From assembly GCF_033115175.1 (NCBI RefSeq), contig NC_084829.1:133520996-133584995 (forward strand): 64,000 nucleotides of DNA. Direction: 5' to 3'. The DNA is from Lepus europaeus. Its lineage: Eukaryota; Chordata; Mammalia; Lagomorpha; Leporidae. Under the pieces are notes generated by a model, which was given only the letters and a program-made list of their open reading frames with translations, was not told the origin of the DNA and did not search any database. Made by a program: the position numbers and the translations under genes. Below, piece after piece: positions 1 to 10,261 of the stretch (its first letter is position 1; each line of letters starts with the position of its first letter).

Positions 1-171
1 TTTCACTCTCAGCCTGTATGGATCATTGTTGGATAGATGGGTTTCTTGTAAGCAGCAAAAGGATGGGTTTTGTTCCTTAATCCAATCAGCCAATCGGTGT
101 CTTTTAACTGGACAGTTCAAGCCATTAACATTCAATGTGACTATTGAGAAGGAGTAACTTTGCCCTGCCAT
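1..171 (-). CDS. L1 ORF2 protein, N-terminal fragment (endonuclease start)
   Basis: This is the first 57 codons of L1 ORF2, cut by the left window edge. The start codon is at 171-169, about 70 bp after the ORF1 stop, which is normal L1 spacing. The frame is open to position 1. It reads through the first strand of the apurinic/apyrimidinic-type endonuclease (TLNVNGLN, then RHRLADWIKEQ, then CCLQETHL), where the Asn and the Glu of QETH are the conserved catalytic or metal-binding positions in this family. ORF2p nicks target DNA and reverse-transcribes L1 RNA. Whether the rest is intact cannot be seen here. Confidence 0.9.
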   Translation of the reverse strand, partial: MAGQSYSFSIVTLNVNGLNCPVKRHRLADWIKEQNPSFCCLQETHLSNNDPYRLRVK

Positions 172-239
172 TAGCCAAAGATACTTTCTAATATATGGAT
201 TGAGATTCCTGTGATCTTTTGGTGTGAGGTTTCCTACCT

Positions 240-1301
240 TTACCTTCTTTCATATTGGTGACCGTGTTTCTGTGTTTCTGTATGTAACACATCTTTAAGC
301 ATCTTTTGCAGGGCTGGACGAGTGGCTACAAATTCTTTCAGTTTCTGTTTGCTTTGAAAGGTCTTTATTTCACCTTCATTCATAAATGAGAGCTTTGCAG
401 GATATAATATTCTGGGCTGGCAGTTTTTCTCTCTTAGCACCTGGGCTATGTCTCGCCATTCTCTCCTAGCTTGCAGGGTTTCTGAAGAGAAGTCAGCTGT
501 GAGTCTAATTGGAGATCCTCTGAGAGTAATCTGGCGTTTCTCTCTTGCACATTTTAGGATCTTTTCTTTGTGTTTCACTGTGGTGAGTTTGATTACGACG
601 TGTCGTGGTGAGGATCTCTTTTGGTCATGTTTATTAGGGGTTCTATGAGCTTCCTGTATTAGGATGTCTCTGTCTTTCTCCAAACCTGGGAAATTTTCTG
701 CTAGTATCTCGCTAAAAAGGCCTTCTAATCCTTTCTCTCTCTCCATGCCTTCAGGTACTCCTAGCACCCGAATGTTGGGTTTTTTAAGAGTATCCTGTAG
801 ATTCCTGACAGTATTTTTTAGATTTCTGATTTCTTCTTCTTTTCTTTGATTTGATTGTTTCCTTTCCTGTTCTCTGTCTTCTAAGTCTGATATTCTCTCT
901 TCTGCTTCGTCCATTCTGTTTTTAAGACTCTCTAATGTGTTTGTCATTTGATCTATTGAATTCTTCATTTCATTATGATTTCTCATCACTATCACCATTT
1001 CTTGTTCCACTAGTTGTTTCAATTCATTTTGATTCCTCCTTAATATTTCATTTTCACGAGAGAGATTTTCTATCTTGTCCATGAAGGATTTCTGTAGTTC
1101 AAGAATTTGTTTTTGAGAACTTCTTAATGTTCTTAGCAATTTTTTGAGATCTGCTTCTTGCATTTCTTCAATCTCCTCATCTTCATAATCTTGAATTGGG
1201 GTGTCTTTTTCATTTGGGGGTGTCATAGTGTCTTCCTTATTCTTGTTAGCTTGGTTTTTGCGTTTGTTGTTTGGCATGTTGGAGATATTTGGTTTCTTCA
1301 C
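240..1301 (-). CDS. L1 ORF1 protein (ORF1p), intact, 353 aa
   Basis: An uninterrupted 353-residue frame encodes the L1 RNA-binding nucleic-acid chaperone that coats L1 RNA as trimers in cytoplasmic RNPs. A polar N-terminus (1-48) is followed by a long heptad coiled coil (about 50-172), an RRM (about 175-265, starting PNIRVLGVPEG) and a basic C-terminal domain (about 266-340). The family signature PIRLTADFSSETLQARREW (264-282) and the YPAKLSF motif (300-306) are present. The length is close to the human protein (338 aa). The lack of stops or frameshifts suggests a young copy. ORF2 follows downstream and the 5' UTR precedes it. Confidence 0.95.
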   Translation of the reverse strand: MKKPNISNMPNNKRKNQANKNKEDTMTPPNEKDTPIQDYEDEEIEEMQEADLKKLLRTLRSSQKQILELQKSFMDKIENLSRENEILRRNQNELKQLVEQEMVIVMRNHNEMKNSIDQMTNTLESLKNRMDEAEERISDLEDREQERKQSNQRKEEEIRNLKNTVRNLQDTLKKPNIRVLGVPEGMEREKGLEGLFSEILAENFPGLEKDRDILIQEAHRTPNKHDQKRSSPRHVVIKLTTVKHKEKILKCAREKRQITLRGSPIRLTADFSSETLQARREWRDIAQVLREKNCQPRILYPAKLSFMNEGEIKTFQSKQKLKEFVATRPALQKMLKDVLHTETQKHGHQYERR

Positions 1302-2194
1302 TGTGGTGTTTTTTCTTGTTACACTATGGCTCTATATTAAGTGGACTGTCTGCTTTCAGTGGTGCCTTAGAGGCTTGAGATGAGTGTGGACTGAGAGCTG
1401 TGTTTGGTTCCTCAGGGCTGAGGGTGTGTCAAAGATGACACTCCCAGGTTAGGTGTGGTAAATCTCTCTTTCTTTTTTTTGATTTAAAAGGGAAGTAATT
1501 CCGCACAGCTGAACGTAATTGGAGGTAGTTAGCAGGCAAATGATATACCCACAGGAGCCAGAGATTGGAAGCTCTTTCCCAAGGACCACACAGGGAATCT
1601 GTGCTGCCCTCAGTGTGGGCTCCAATTCTCCTGCAATCTCCCACTGGGTTGCCAAGTTAGATGCTAATCTCCTGTTATTTCACCCCTCCCCCCAGAGTCA
1701 GGTTTTTCTGCTAGGCTCAGGGCTGGTGCAGACCTGAGGTCGCCCAGCTTATGACGTATGTCCAAAATGGCGCCTGCTCTGTCTTGCTCGCCTTTGAGAG
1801 GTGAGCGGAGAGAGAGAAACTTGTGTCCGTATCAGTCACTTTTTAAATTTTTTTTTCTCTCTCTTCTAGTTAGCCTGGTGAACTTTTCCCCACGGAGTTT
1901 CAAGCCTCGTTCCCTCTAGCCTCCTCTTTCCGCTTGCTCGCTGGTATCTCGGGCTATGGAGGTTCGGCTCACCTCGTGTTCCAGCGCTGGTGCGTTGAGT
2001 CTGCCGCTGGTGTCCCGAACTTGGGCTCCCACGCTCTCCACGCAGGTCCACTGTGAATCACTAGTTCCGGAAGAGTTTCCTCTGCTGTTTCATCCCCTAC
2101 TCTTCCTTGACCCTGCAGTATCTCCACTTATATTAAACTTTCTCTCCCCCCGGACTAAGTGTGCTTCTGCCTATTCCGCCATCTTGCCCGGAAC
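1302..2194 (-). promoter_or_regulatory. L1 5' UTR / internal pol II promoter
   Basis: This is a GC-richer 0.9-kb leader between ORF1 and the apparent 5' tip of the L1. Read on the minus strand, the tip contains CAAGATGGCGG (2186-2176) followed by GAATAGG. The same arrangement marks the YY1 site at the start of human L1, so the element looks full-length at its 5' end. The exact end (about 2194) is inferred, because the partner target-site duplication lies outside the window. Confidence 0.8.
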
Positions 2195-2653
2195 TTGTCT
2201 TAAAAAATTATGTCAGCAGAAGTGCACATTCCCATCTGAGGTTGAAGGTGATATTCTGCCCTTTGACTTCAGTTCTTCTACAGTGAAAAAGCATCCTTTT
2301 TGTGATCTTCTTGCATTTCTGTGGTACTTTTTTGTTGTTGTTGATTTTAGGATGGTCCCAAGCATGGTATTTAAATGCTGCCTAATGTTCCTAAGAGCGA
2401 GAAGGTTGTAATGTGCCTTACACAGAAAACATCTGTGTTAGATAAGCTTGATTTAGGTGTAAGTTATAATGTTGTTTCAATTATATATTAAATAATGCAT
2501 TACTAAACAGAAGCATACATAAAACAAGGTTATGTATTGTTCATTTGATGAAAATATTGTGTCCAGAAATTTGCAGGAGCCTAACCCTGTTCTCCATATT
2601 TCTGCTAGGAGCAATGATCCAGTATTTGCTACTTCAAGTCCAGAGAGACTTTT
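2195..2653. other. Single-copy sequence, no gene seen
   Basis: AT-rich sequence between the L1 and the first SINE. I see no splice-framed open region and no recognisable repeat. Confidence 0.5.
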
Positions 2654-2668
2654 AGAAAATAACAATTG

Positions 2669-2811
2669 GCTTTGGATCAGCTCAGCTCTGGCCATTGTAG
2701 CCATCTGGAGAGTGAACCAGTGGAAGCAAGAGCTCTCTTTCTCTCTCTCTGGCTCTACCTCTCTCTGTAACTCTGTTTTTCAAATAAATAAAATAAATCT
2801 TTGAAAAAAAA
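2669..2811 (+). mobile_element. CSINE, 5'-truncated
   Basis: The copy starts inside the body (after the B-box region) and keeps the GGAGAGTGAACCAG segment, the CT tract and an AAATAAATAAAT-type tail. It is flanked by a 15-bp duplication, AGAAAATAACAATTG at 2654-2668 and the same with one mismatch at 2812-2826. The truncation is therefore original to the insertion. Confidence 0.88.
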
Positions 2812-2896
2812 AGAAAATAACCATTGTGAATAACAAGAATTCTCTGTAAGTAAAATGATAATAGCAACAATATGAAATTAGCTAAAATTTTCTTAG

Positions 2897-3076
2897 TGTC
2901 AACTATTTGCCAGGCACTCTGTAAATCACTTATAAGCATCAGCTTCTTTAATTCCTATTATTTTATTTAATTTAAAAGGCAGGTATAATTGACTCCATAT
3001 TTTAGATGAAATAGCCAAAGCTCTGTGTGAGGCTGGGATTTTTCTCCTTGGTGCACTAAATTCAGAGCCTTGCTTA
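2897..3076 (-). repeat. MIR (ancient tRNA-derived SINE)
   Basis: Typical reverse-strand MIR features occur in order: TTGCCAGGCACT near 2910, the region before ATTTTAGATGAAATAG near 3000, and a decayed GGGATTT...CAGAGCC end near 3066. Heavy divergence fits its age. Confidence 0.7.
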
Positions 3077-3375
3077 TTAAGAATATTTCTTGAGTGAAGA
3101 TATCTTTAATGTTGCAGCCTATTCTGTTTGGACTTATGGATAACTTCTTTAATATATTCCTTAGTTATTTTCATTTTGCTCCTAAGTAATAATAATAGTG
3201 ATTTATAATTTATTATAACTATTTCTGATCCATTATAACCATGTTCATGTTTAGAATTTTTACCCTCAAGTTGTACCATTTTAGAAATCTGGAATTGCTA
3301 TTTAGAATATGTGAGGAATAGCTCTTTCAAGGAACAATGATTATTAAGTATATGATTGAGTTCCCAGTGACTCTG
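3077..3375. other. Single-copy sequence, nothing recognised
   Basis: AT-rich stretch with no supported repeat, exon or open frame. Confidence 0.5.
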
Positions 3376-3749
3376 AAAGTGATGGATTTCGGCCAGCACT
3401 GTGGCTCACTTGGCTGATCCTCCACCTGCAGTGCCGGCACCCCGGGTGCTAGTCCCGGTTGGGGCGCCAGGTACTAGTCCCGGTTGCTCCTCTTCCAGTA
3501 CAGCTCTCTGCTCTGGCCTGGGAGGGCAGCAGAGGATGGCCCAAGTGCTTGGGTCCCTGCACCTGCAAGGGAGACCAGGAGGAAGCACTGGGCTCCTGGT
3601 TTCGGATCTGCGCAGCACGCCAGCCGCAGCACGCCAGCCATAGTGGCCATTAGGGGAGTGAACCAACAGAAGGAAGACCTTTCTGCCATTATATGAGTCT
3701 GCTGTGTATCCCGCTTCCCATGTTGGATCGTTTTCTCCTTCTTAATTCT

Positions 3750-4084
3750 GATTTATTTATTTATTTATTTATTTATTGACAGAGTTAGACAGAGAGAGGA
3801 ACAGAGAGAAAGATCTTCCTTCCATTGATTCACCTCCCAAATGGCCGCCACAGCTGGCACACTGCGCCAATCCGAAGCCAGGAACCAGGTGCTTCTTCCT
3901 GGTCTCCCATGCGGGTGCAGGGCCCAAGCACCTGGGCAATCCTCCACTGCTTTTCTAGGCCACTGCAGAGAGCTGGAATGGAAGAGGAGCAACTGGGATA
4001 GAATTGGCACCCCAACCAGGGCCAGAACCCGGGGTTCCGGCGCCGCAGGCAGAGGATTAGCCTAGTGAGCCGCGGCGCCGGCCA
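3750..4084 (-). mobile_element. CSINE inside the L1 fragment (innermost layer)
   Basis: A full-length reverse-strand copy runs from the ATTTATTTATTT tail complement at 3751 to GCCGCGGCGCCGGCC at about 4070-4083. Exact 16-bp duplications TCTCCTTCTTAATTCT (3734-3749 and 4085-4100) flank it. The GC-rich head is little decayed, so the copy is young. Confidence 0.95.
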
Positions 4085-4537
4085 TCTCCTTCTTAATTCT
4101 ATCAGATAGTATTAGCGGACACTAGTCTTGTTTATGTGATCCCTTTGACTCTTAGACCTATCATTATGATCAATTGTGAACTGAAATTGATCACTTGGAC
4201 TAGTGAGATGGCATTGGTACACGCCACCTTGATGGGATTGAATTGGGATCCCCTGTCATGTTTCTAACTCTACCGTTTGAGGCAAGTCAGATTAAGCATG
4301 TCCCAAATTGTACATATCCTCCCTCTCTTATCCCCACTCTTATATTTAACAGAGATCACTTTTCAGTTAAATTTAAATACCTAAGAATAATTGTGTGTCA
4401 ATTACAGAGTTCAACCAATAGTATTAAGTAGGACAAAAAAAAAAAAATACTAAAAGGGATAAAGTATTAAGGCATTCAGATCTGGCTGAAGAGCCCATGA
4501 GAGTATTTTAGGCATGGAAAGCCAAGACACTCTGGAA

Positions 4538-4590
4538 AAAAACAAAACAAAACAAAACAAACAGACAAACAAACAAACCAAAAAAACACC
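4538..4590 (+). repeat. A/C-rich simple repeat within L1 3' UTR
   Basis: (AAAAC)n grading into (AAAC)n and A-runs. It sits where rabbit L1 3' UTRs carry an A-rich tract, so it belongs to the element. Confidence 0.8.
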
Positions 4591-5374
4591 TAAATGAAAG
4601 ATCTCTGCGAGTGACATCCCAGTGGAAACAATGAGCCATCAAAGAAGGAGGTACCTTTCTCTGAAGGGAGGAGAGAATTTTCACTTTGACTATGACCTTG
4701 TCTAAATAAGATCAGAGTTGGCGAACTCAAAATGCTTCCATAGCCTTGGCAGCTCACGACAAGAGCTTAGGGTGATTACTGACGCCATAAACAAGAGTGG
4801 CAATTTGCTAAGTCAACAACAGTAGTCACTGTGAACTTACTCCTCATGTAGGATCTCTACCCTTAATGTGTTGTACAATGTGAATTAACGTTATAACTAG
4901 TACTCAAACAGTATTTTACACTTTGTGTTTCTGTGTGGGTGCAAACTGATGAAATCTTTACTTAATATATGCTAAATTGATCTTCGTATATAAAGATAAT
5001 TGAAAATGAATCTTGATGCAAATGGAATGGGAGAGGGAGTGGGGGACGGGAGGAGTGTGGGTGGGAGGAAAGTTACGGGGGGGGAAAAGCCATTGTAATC
5101 CATAAACTGTACTTTGGAAATTTATATTTATTATATAAAAGCTAAAAAAAAGAAAAAAAAAAAGGAAGATCTTTCTCTCTGACTCTCTCTCTCACTGTCT
5201 AACTCTGCCTGTCCAAAAAAAAAAAAAAGTGATGGATTTCCTCAAAAGGCATTTTTATCATCTATAAAGTAGAACTTTAAGGTCCTTAAAAATTCTGTAA
5301 TTATTTTAAAAAACAAGCAACTTTCTTATTAGTTTTCAGAAGAGGAGGAGTCATGTAAGTTATTGTTGATTTTA

Positions 5375-5670
5375 ATAACTTTTAAAATATTTTTATCTAA
5401 CAGAGAAACAGAACGAGAGATCATCATTCACTGGGTCACTCCTCAAATGCCTACAATGGTTGGGGTGTAGATAGGCTGAAGCAGGAGCCAGGAATACAGT
5501 CCAGGTCTCCCATGTAGGTAGAAGGGACTCGAGTACTTTAATCATCACCTACTGCCTCCCAGGGACTGTCCTGGCCTAAAACTGGAATCAGTAATTCTTG
5601 CTGGGTATCAAACCTGGGTCCTCCTGGACAGGGAAGAAATGTCTTAACTGCAAGGCTACCTATCTGCCTC
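5375..5670 (-). mobile_element. Old CSINE-like SINE, diverged
   Basis: The order of SINE landmarks is preserved on the minus strand: AGAGA tract, CAATGG, GGAGCCAGGA near 5482, CTCCCATG near 5507, GGACTCGAGTACTT and the closing CTGCCTCTC. Many substitutions and no clear target duplication remain. Confidence 0.7.
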
Positions 5671-6762
5671 TCATAACCTTTTATAATGTTCCAAACATTT
5701 AAAACACTGCCCTAATGATGAACAAAACATGAAAGTTAAGTAACTCTCAAGATGCTGGCTACAGACATAAACTAAGTTGTCTTCATCAGCCTACATTTAG
5801 ATAGTGTTATTCCCCTTAAGCATTAATGTCAACACGTAACACAAATTGTTATTAGTTAGAATTACAGCACTTGATCAGCTCAGTATTTATGGATTAGATA
5901 TGAGCCCTCAGTGATTTATAATGCACAGGATGGGGTTACATGGGGAGGAGTGTTATGAATATCTTCAAAAGGAGAATGTTTGCTGAACAATGAAAAATAG
6001 AACTAAAAAAGCACATAATTTAAAAGCATAATTTCTAATTCACTTTGAATTCTTTCCCAGAGTTCTGTTGATTGCAATTGCTCACACCCTTACTGAGTTT
6101 CCTATGGAGTTCAGGAAACAAGAGATCTAGGAAGACTGCTTCTAGGACTCACGGCAAGGTCCACTCAGGAAAAGTGGGCCAACCTTTCCTAATAATTAGG
6201 AGGTCCTCAAGTAAACATCAATTAATGGAGCTTCTTTTCTTAAATTCAACACAGTCTGTTGATTGAAGCATATATACTTCTGTCTCAAACTGTGAGAAGC
6301 CAGTTGTCTACAAAAAGTGGAAAATTTGACTGTAAGAAGGAGAAACAAAGAAATCACAGTATTAAAATCCTACGGAGATTAGGCAACATTTTCATTGAAA
6401 GACAAAAGTAAAGTCTTTGATGCCAAGAGGAACGAATCACTCAGGGAGAAAAGAAGTTGAATAGCTCTAGTTAACTTGACTTTGCGATTTTGGTTTGAGG
6501 CCATCTCTGCTATCCTGGCCTGAAAGAAAGAAAGGAATCCACTGACACTGAAAACTGCTGTGGGAACTGTGGTCTATGTCACAGTCCAAGAGAGCAACAG
6601 GTTCCAGGAAAATGAGATGAAAACAGTGAATCCTCTACCACATATTCTGCCGGTAAAAATAGACAAAATAGGCACCATTAAGAGTGCCATTACAAGGTAT
6701 CAATATTTGCGTAGCAACACTGTTAAAAGTGTAGGGAGAAGTAAGTACTTTGTACCTATATT
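5671..6762. other. Single-copy sequence without gene evidence
   Basis: About 1.1 kb of AT-rich sequence. Short open frames at 6072-6266 and 6560-6799 lack splice context or any recognised domain, and the second one runs into a SINE. Confidence 0.5.
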
Positions 6763-6776
6763 AGAAACACATTCAG

Positions 6777-7104
6777 GGGCCAGTGCTGTGGTACAGTAGG
6801 TTAATACTCCGCCTGCGGTGCTGGCATCCCATGTAGGTGCCGGTTCTTGTCCCGGCTGCCCCTCTTCCAGTACAGCTCTCTGCTACGGCCTGGAAGGGCA
6901 GCGGAGGATGGCCCAAGTGCTTGGGCCCCTGCACCCAATGGGAGACCTGGAGGAAGCACCTGGCTCCTGGCTTCAGATCGGCGCAGCTCAGCTGTTGTGG
7001 CCTTTGGGGAGTGAACCAACAGAAGGAAGACCTTTCTCTCTGTCTCTCCCTCTCACTGTAACTCTAGTTCTCAAATAAAATAAATAACAAAATCTTTTTT
7101 AAAA
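6777..7104 (+). mobile_element. CSINE, full length
   Basis: It starts GGGGCCAGTGCTGTGG, with a B-box-like GGTTCTTGTCCCGG near 6842 and an AAATAAAATAAAT tail. The target duplication is AGAAACACATTCAG (6763-6776) against AGAAACATATTCAG (7105-7118). Confidence 0.93.
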
Positions 7105-7280
7105 AGAAACATATTCAGTGGAATTTAAACTCTAGTATTATTCTATATAAATTATTTATTGGTTCTCTGCTATATATATTTTTAACTCATCAAAAGGATT
7201 CCCAAAGAAGACACTGTATTTAGGGTGCACGACATTTCTTTTATATAATAGTTTATAATGTACGAGTCAGTTGGAATTTC

Positions 7281-7325
7281 TTTTCTTTTTTAGGATTTAA
7301 TTTATTTACTTGAAAGTATGAGTTA

Positions 7326-7383
<58 letters not shown>

Positions 7384-7640
7384 TCTTCCATCCGCTGGTT
7401 CACTCGCCAGTTGGCCACAATGGCTGGAGCTGTGCTGATCCAAAGCCAGGAGCCAGGAGCTTCTTCCAGGTATCTGGGTGCAGGGGTCCAAGGACTTGAG
7501 CCATCTTCTACTGCTTTCCCAAGCCATAGCAGAGAGCTAGATCAGAAGTGGAGTAGCCAGGACACAAACCAGAGCCCATATTAGATACTGGCACAGCAGG
7601 CGGCAGCATTAACCACTATGCCACCATACAGGCCCCAACA
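7281..7640 (-). mobile_element. CSINE with expanded internal microsatellite
   Basis: A full-length reverse copy in which the usual AGAGAG tract has expanded to (CA)n(GA)n at 7326-7380. The diverged target duplication is TCAGTTGGAATTTC (7267-7280) against TCAATTGTAATTTC (7641-7654). The compound dinucleotide is likely length-polymorphic. Confidence 0.88.
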
Positions 7641-7800
7641 TCAATTGTAATTTCAAATGTTTTGAGGCATTTATGCTTGATACTATTTCTAATAGTTCAT
7701 GGTTGCATAGATTCGAAGAGAAGTACTTAATAGTGGCATATGACAAGGATACATCAAGTATTTATGAAATAACTGAATGAATGAGTATGTGTAGAGAATT

Positions 7801-7942
7801 TTTTTTAAAACAGGCAGAGTGGACAATGAGAGAGAGAGACAGAGAGAAAGGTCTTCCTTTACCGTTGGTTCACCCTCCAATGGCCGCTGCAGCCAGCGCA
7901 CCGCGCTGATCCGAAGCCAGGAGCCAGGTGCTTCTCCTGGTC
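7801..7942 (-). mobile_element. CSINE, 5'-truncated young type
   Basis: The tail-proximal part only, ending in the body at GGTGCTTCTCCTGGTC. It carries the CAGGCAGAGTGGACA start and the CACCGCGCTGATCCGAAGCCAG body of the pure-A-tailed subfamily. TAGAGAATTTT before and TAGAATTTTTTC after form a degenerate target duplication. Confidence 0.85.
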
Positions 7943-8699
7943 TAGAATTTTTTCTTTAAATAAAACTGTCTTTTGAATAATGTTAATTAATTAAAGCCCT
8001 TGCAATAGAATTGCAACTATATTGAGCTTCATTGCATTTCTGTTGAGTACAGTTACATAATTGGTAGCACTTTGCTGTCCAGAGTTTCTGTAGAAGGAAT
8101 GTTCTACATGGATTAAGTCCTCACTTGTTTCCTTGCCTTTATCAGTGATTCTCCTAATGATTTGTTAATGAAGAATTAAGAAGGAAGCACTGGATGAGAC
8201 CCCAAGTCTATCAGGAAGAGTGATATTCTATTCTATTACTACAGAGAGTTTCATTAAACTCTGTGAAAATGAGAATAATACCAAATTTATTTTGAAGCAG
8301 TTCTAGTCTTGAATAAATTGTGAAAAAAGAGAAGCTATTTTTTTAGATCTTGCCCTCATTTTTTCCATTTTATATCACAGCAGCTCTTTCTTGCTTCCGT
8401 TGCCTGCTTGTATCTGCCCCTTCCTGGGATCCCCAAGCTGCCTCCTCAATGCACTTGAACCCTCCACACTTACAGCTCTCCAACTGGACCAAATGTGAGG
8501 TTGCCCTGTTTGCAAAATTTCTTCAGATTGCCCAACATCTTCCCATGCATTCCAAAACTTTCTTTTCCCAAGGCCCACCCTCTTGAGACCCCACTATCTG
8601 CTATTCAAGGGGATTTGCTAACCAATATGACAAACTCAACCCCAGTATGTAAAACTCTGTTTAAGATATTTTGGAAGAAGGCTTTACTTATCTTATTTT
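7943..8699. other. Single-copy sequence
   Basis: No repeat is recognised. The open frames at 8350-8586 (+) and 8375-8578 (-) overlap antisense, have no splice signals and look like chance. Confidence 0.45.
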
Positions 8700-9500
8700 A
8701 ACAATTATTCTACTGGAGAATGACATACATTCAGAAAAAATGCATTGTTCACAAATGTACAACCCAGTGAAGGTGAACACACACAGGTAACCAGCACCCA
8801 AGTTAAAAAAAAAAAAAAAAAGAGAGAGAGAGAGAGAACATTACCTACAGCTCTAAAGCCCTTTGCCAGGCATGGCACTGTATACTCAAGATACAGCATT
8901 CAATAGCATAATTGTTGATTTCCATACTTTCTTTAATTGAATAATGCATTATGTCCTCTTGTATTTGGCTTCTTTCACTTAGAATTGTGCTCGTGAAATT
9001 CCTCTATATCATTACATGTGTCTGTGAGGTATTCTCATTTTTGCCTATCTAATACTCCATCGTGCAGATATGACACGATTTACTGATTCATTCTAGTGTC
9101 AATTAGCATTTGGGAAGTTTGCAGTTTAAGGGTATTATGAACAGTGCCTTGGATATTCTTTTATTGTTTTGTTTTGTTTACTTATTTTGTTTTGTTTTTA
9201 ATGAGCATAACTTTGATTTTCTAAAGCAATTGCAAAGTTATATGGTACACATATTTTGGCTTTAATAGTGAAAGACTCACAAAAATTTTCCAAACCATTT
9301 AATTAGAAAACTGGTTTAACTGAATCCTCCCCAAACTTGACATTGTTGGTCTCTTCTTTTCAATTATACATCTAGTGCTTCTTCATTATTTTTATTTTTT
9401 GAATGTTTTTAGATTGATGACAATAGAATTGAATATCTTTTCATATGTTTATTGGTTTGGTTTGATTTTGTTTATTGGTTTTTTAACACACTTTTTAAAA
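8700..9500 (+). mobile_element. Old L1 (L1M-type) 3' UTR fragment
   Basis: It shows the L1M landmark order: AACCAGCACCCAAGTT near 8788, GGCTTCTTTCACTTAG near 8968, TACTCCATCGTGCAG near 9053, a target-like CATTTGGGAAGTTTGCAG near 9108, and ATATCTTTTCATATGTTTATTGG near 9434. A poly-A/GA tract lies at 8805-8837. No coding sequence remains. Confidence 0.7.
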
Positions 9501-9693
9501 GTGCCTCTCAAAGACTTCTGTCCATTTTTCCATGTCTTTTGTCTCTCTGATTCATGGACTTTAATCATGGGAGCATGGTGGTAGGCAAGGTAAAGGAAGC
9601 CTGGAAAAGTTGTGCGGACATAGTGTTGTTTCTCTTCCTCGATTCTTTTTCCAGCCCTAGAGTGTACTCATAGGTAACACAGAAACACAACTT

Positions 9694-10030
9694 ATTTTTT
9701 TTTAAGACTTATTTATTCATTTGAAAGTCAGAGTTACACAGAGAGAGGAGAGGCAGAGAGAGAGAAAGAGAGTCTTCCATTCAATAGTTCATTCCTCAGA
9801 TGGCTGCAACGGCTGGAGCTGCACTGATCCGAAGCCAGGAGCCAGGAGCTTCTTCCAGGTCTCCCACATGGATGCAGGGGCCCAAGGACTTGGGCCTTCT
9901 TCTACTGCTTTCCCAGGCCATACCAGAGAGCTGGATCAGAAGTGGAGCAGCTGGGTCTCAAACCGGCGCCCATATGGGATGCCAGTGCTTCAGGCCAGGG
10001 AGTTAACCTGCTGTGCCACAGTGCCAGCCC
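9694..10030 (-). mobile_element. CSINE, full length
   Basis: A reverse copy from the AAGACTTATTTATTC tail side to CACAGTGCCAGCCC. The exact 14-bp duplication CAGAAACACAACTT occurs at 9680-9693 and 10031-10044. Confidence 0.95.
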
Positions 10031-10140
10031 CAGAAACACAACTTCTATCTTTAATGATGTACACTCTTCGAATGAATACCCTACTTTTGAACTAATTTTT
10101 ACTATACAAGTTATTCATTTATTATTTTTATCTTAAATTG

Positions 10141-10235
10141 ATCAAAATAGTATTAACTTTTAGACCAAAAATAGTATTAACTTTTAGACCAAAAGTAGTA
10201 TTAACTTTTAGACCAAAAATAGTATTAACTTTTAG
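10141..10235 (+). repeat. Four-copy 24-bp tandem repeat derived from a MIR segment
   Basis: Units start at 10141 (23 bp), 10164, 10188 and 10212 and share the core AATAGTATTAACTTTTAG, with one A to G change in unit three. The same 24 bp occurs once more at 11084-11107 inside a MIR. Both places continue with AGCTG(T/C)TG, so the last unit also keeps MIR flank. Confidence 0.95.
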
Positions 10236-10261
10236 AGCTGTTGCTATTTTTTATCTTAAGA

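Larger units (their letters stand above)
1..2194 (-). mobile_element. L1 retrotransposon, 5' portion (leporid L1), continues off left edge
   Basis: It comprises the 5' UTR, intact ORF1 and the beginning of ORF2 in correct order and spacing. This is one continuous LINE-1 with no internal insertion in the visible part. The 5' end is present rather than truncated, which is uncommon for L1 copies and points to recent insertion. Confidence 0.92.
3685..5162 (+). mobile_element. L1 3' UTR fragment (5'-truncated L1), inserted in a CSINE
   Basis: This is a non-coding rabbit-type L1 3' UTR. It includes the TTGATCACTTGGACTAGTGAG region near 4190, an A/C-rich stretch at 4538-4590, a G-rich block near 5030-5090 and a terminal A-rich tail. 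Its target-site duplication is AGGAAGACCTTTCT (3671-3684) and the same with C to T at 5163-5176, lying within the outer SINE. It is interrupted by another SINE at 3750-4084. Confidence 0.9.
3391..5228 (+). mobile_element. CSINE interrupted by an L1 (outer layer of nested insertions)
   Basis: The head and body occupy 3391-3684. The CT tract and poly-A tail resume at 5163-5228. The whole is flanked by exact 15-bp duplications, AAAGTGATGGATTTC at 3376-3390 and 5226-5240, which proves that the two halves are one SINE. It has the GGTGCTAGTCCCGG-type B box and ends in pure A rather than AAATAAAT. Confidence 0.93.

Noticed and set aside
1956..2411. 151-codon plus-strand frame over the L1 5' UTR
   Set aside because: It is antisense to the L1 leader and runs past the element end into unrelated DNA. 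An antisense ORF0-like protein cannot be claimed without a conserved frame in other copies.
10141..10235. CRISPR-like or regulatory direct repeats
   Set aside because: The units are contiguous with no spacers, the genome is mammalian, and the unit matches a MIR segment.
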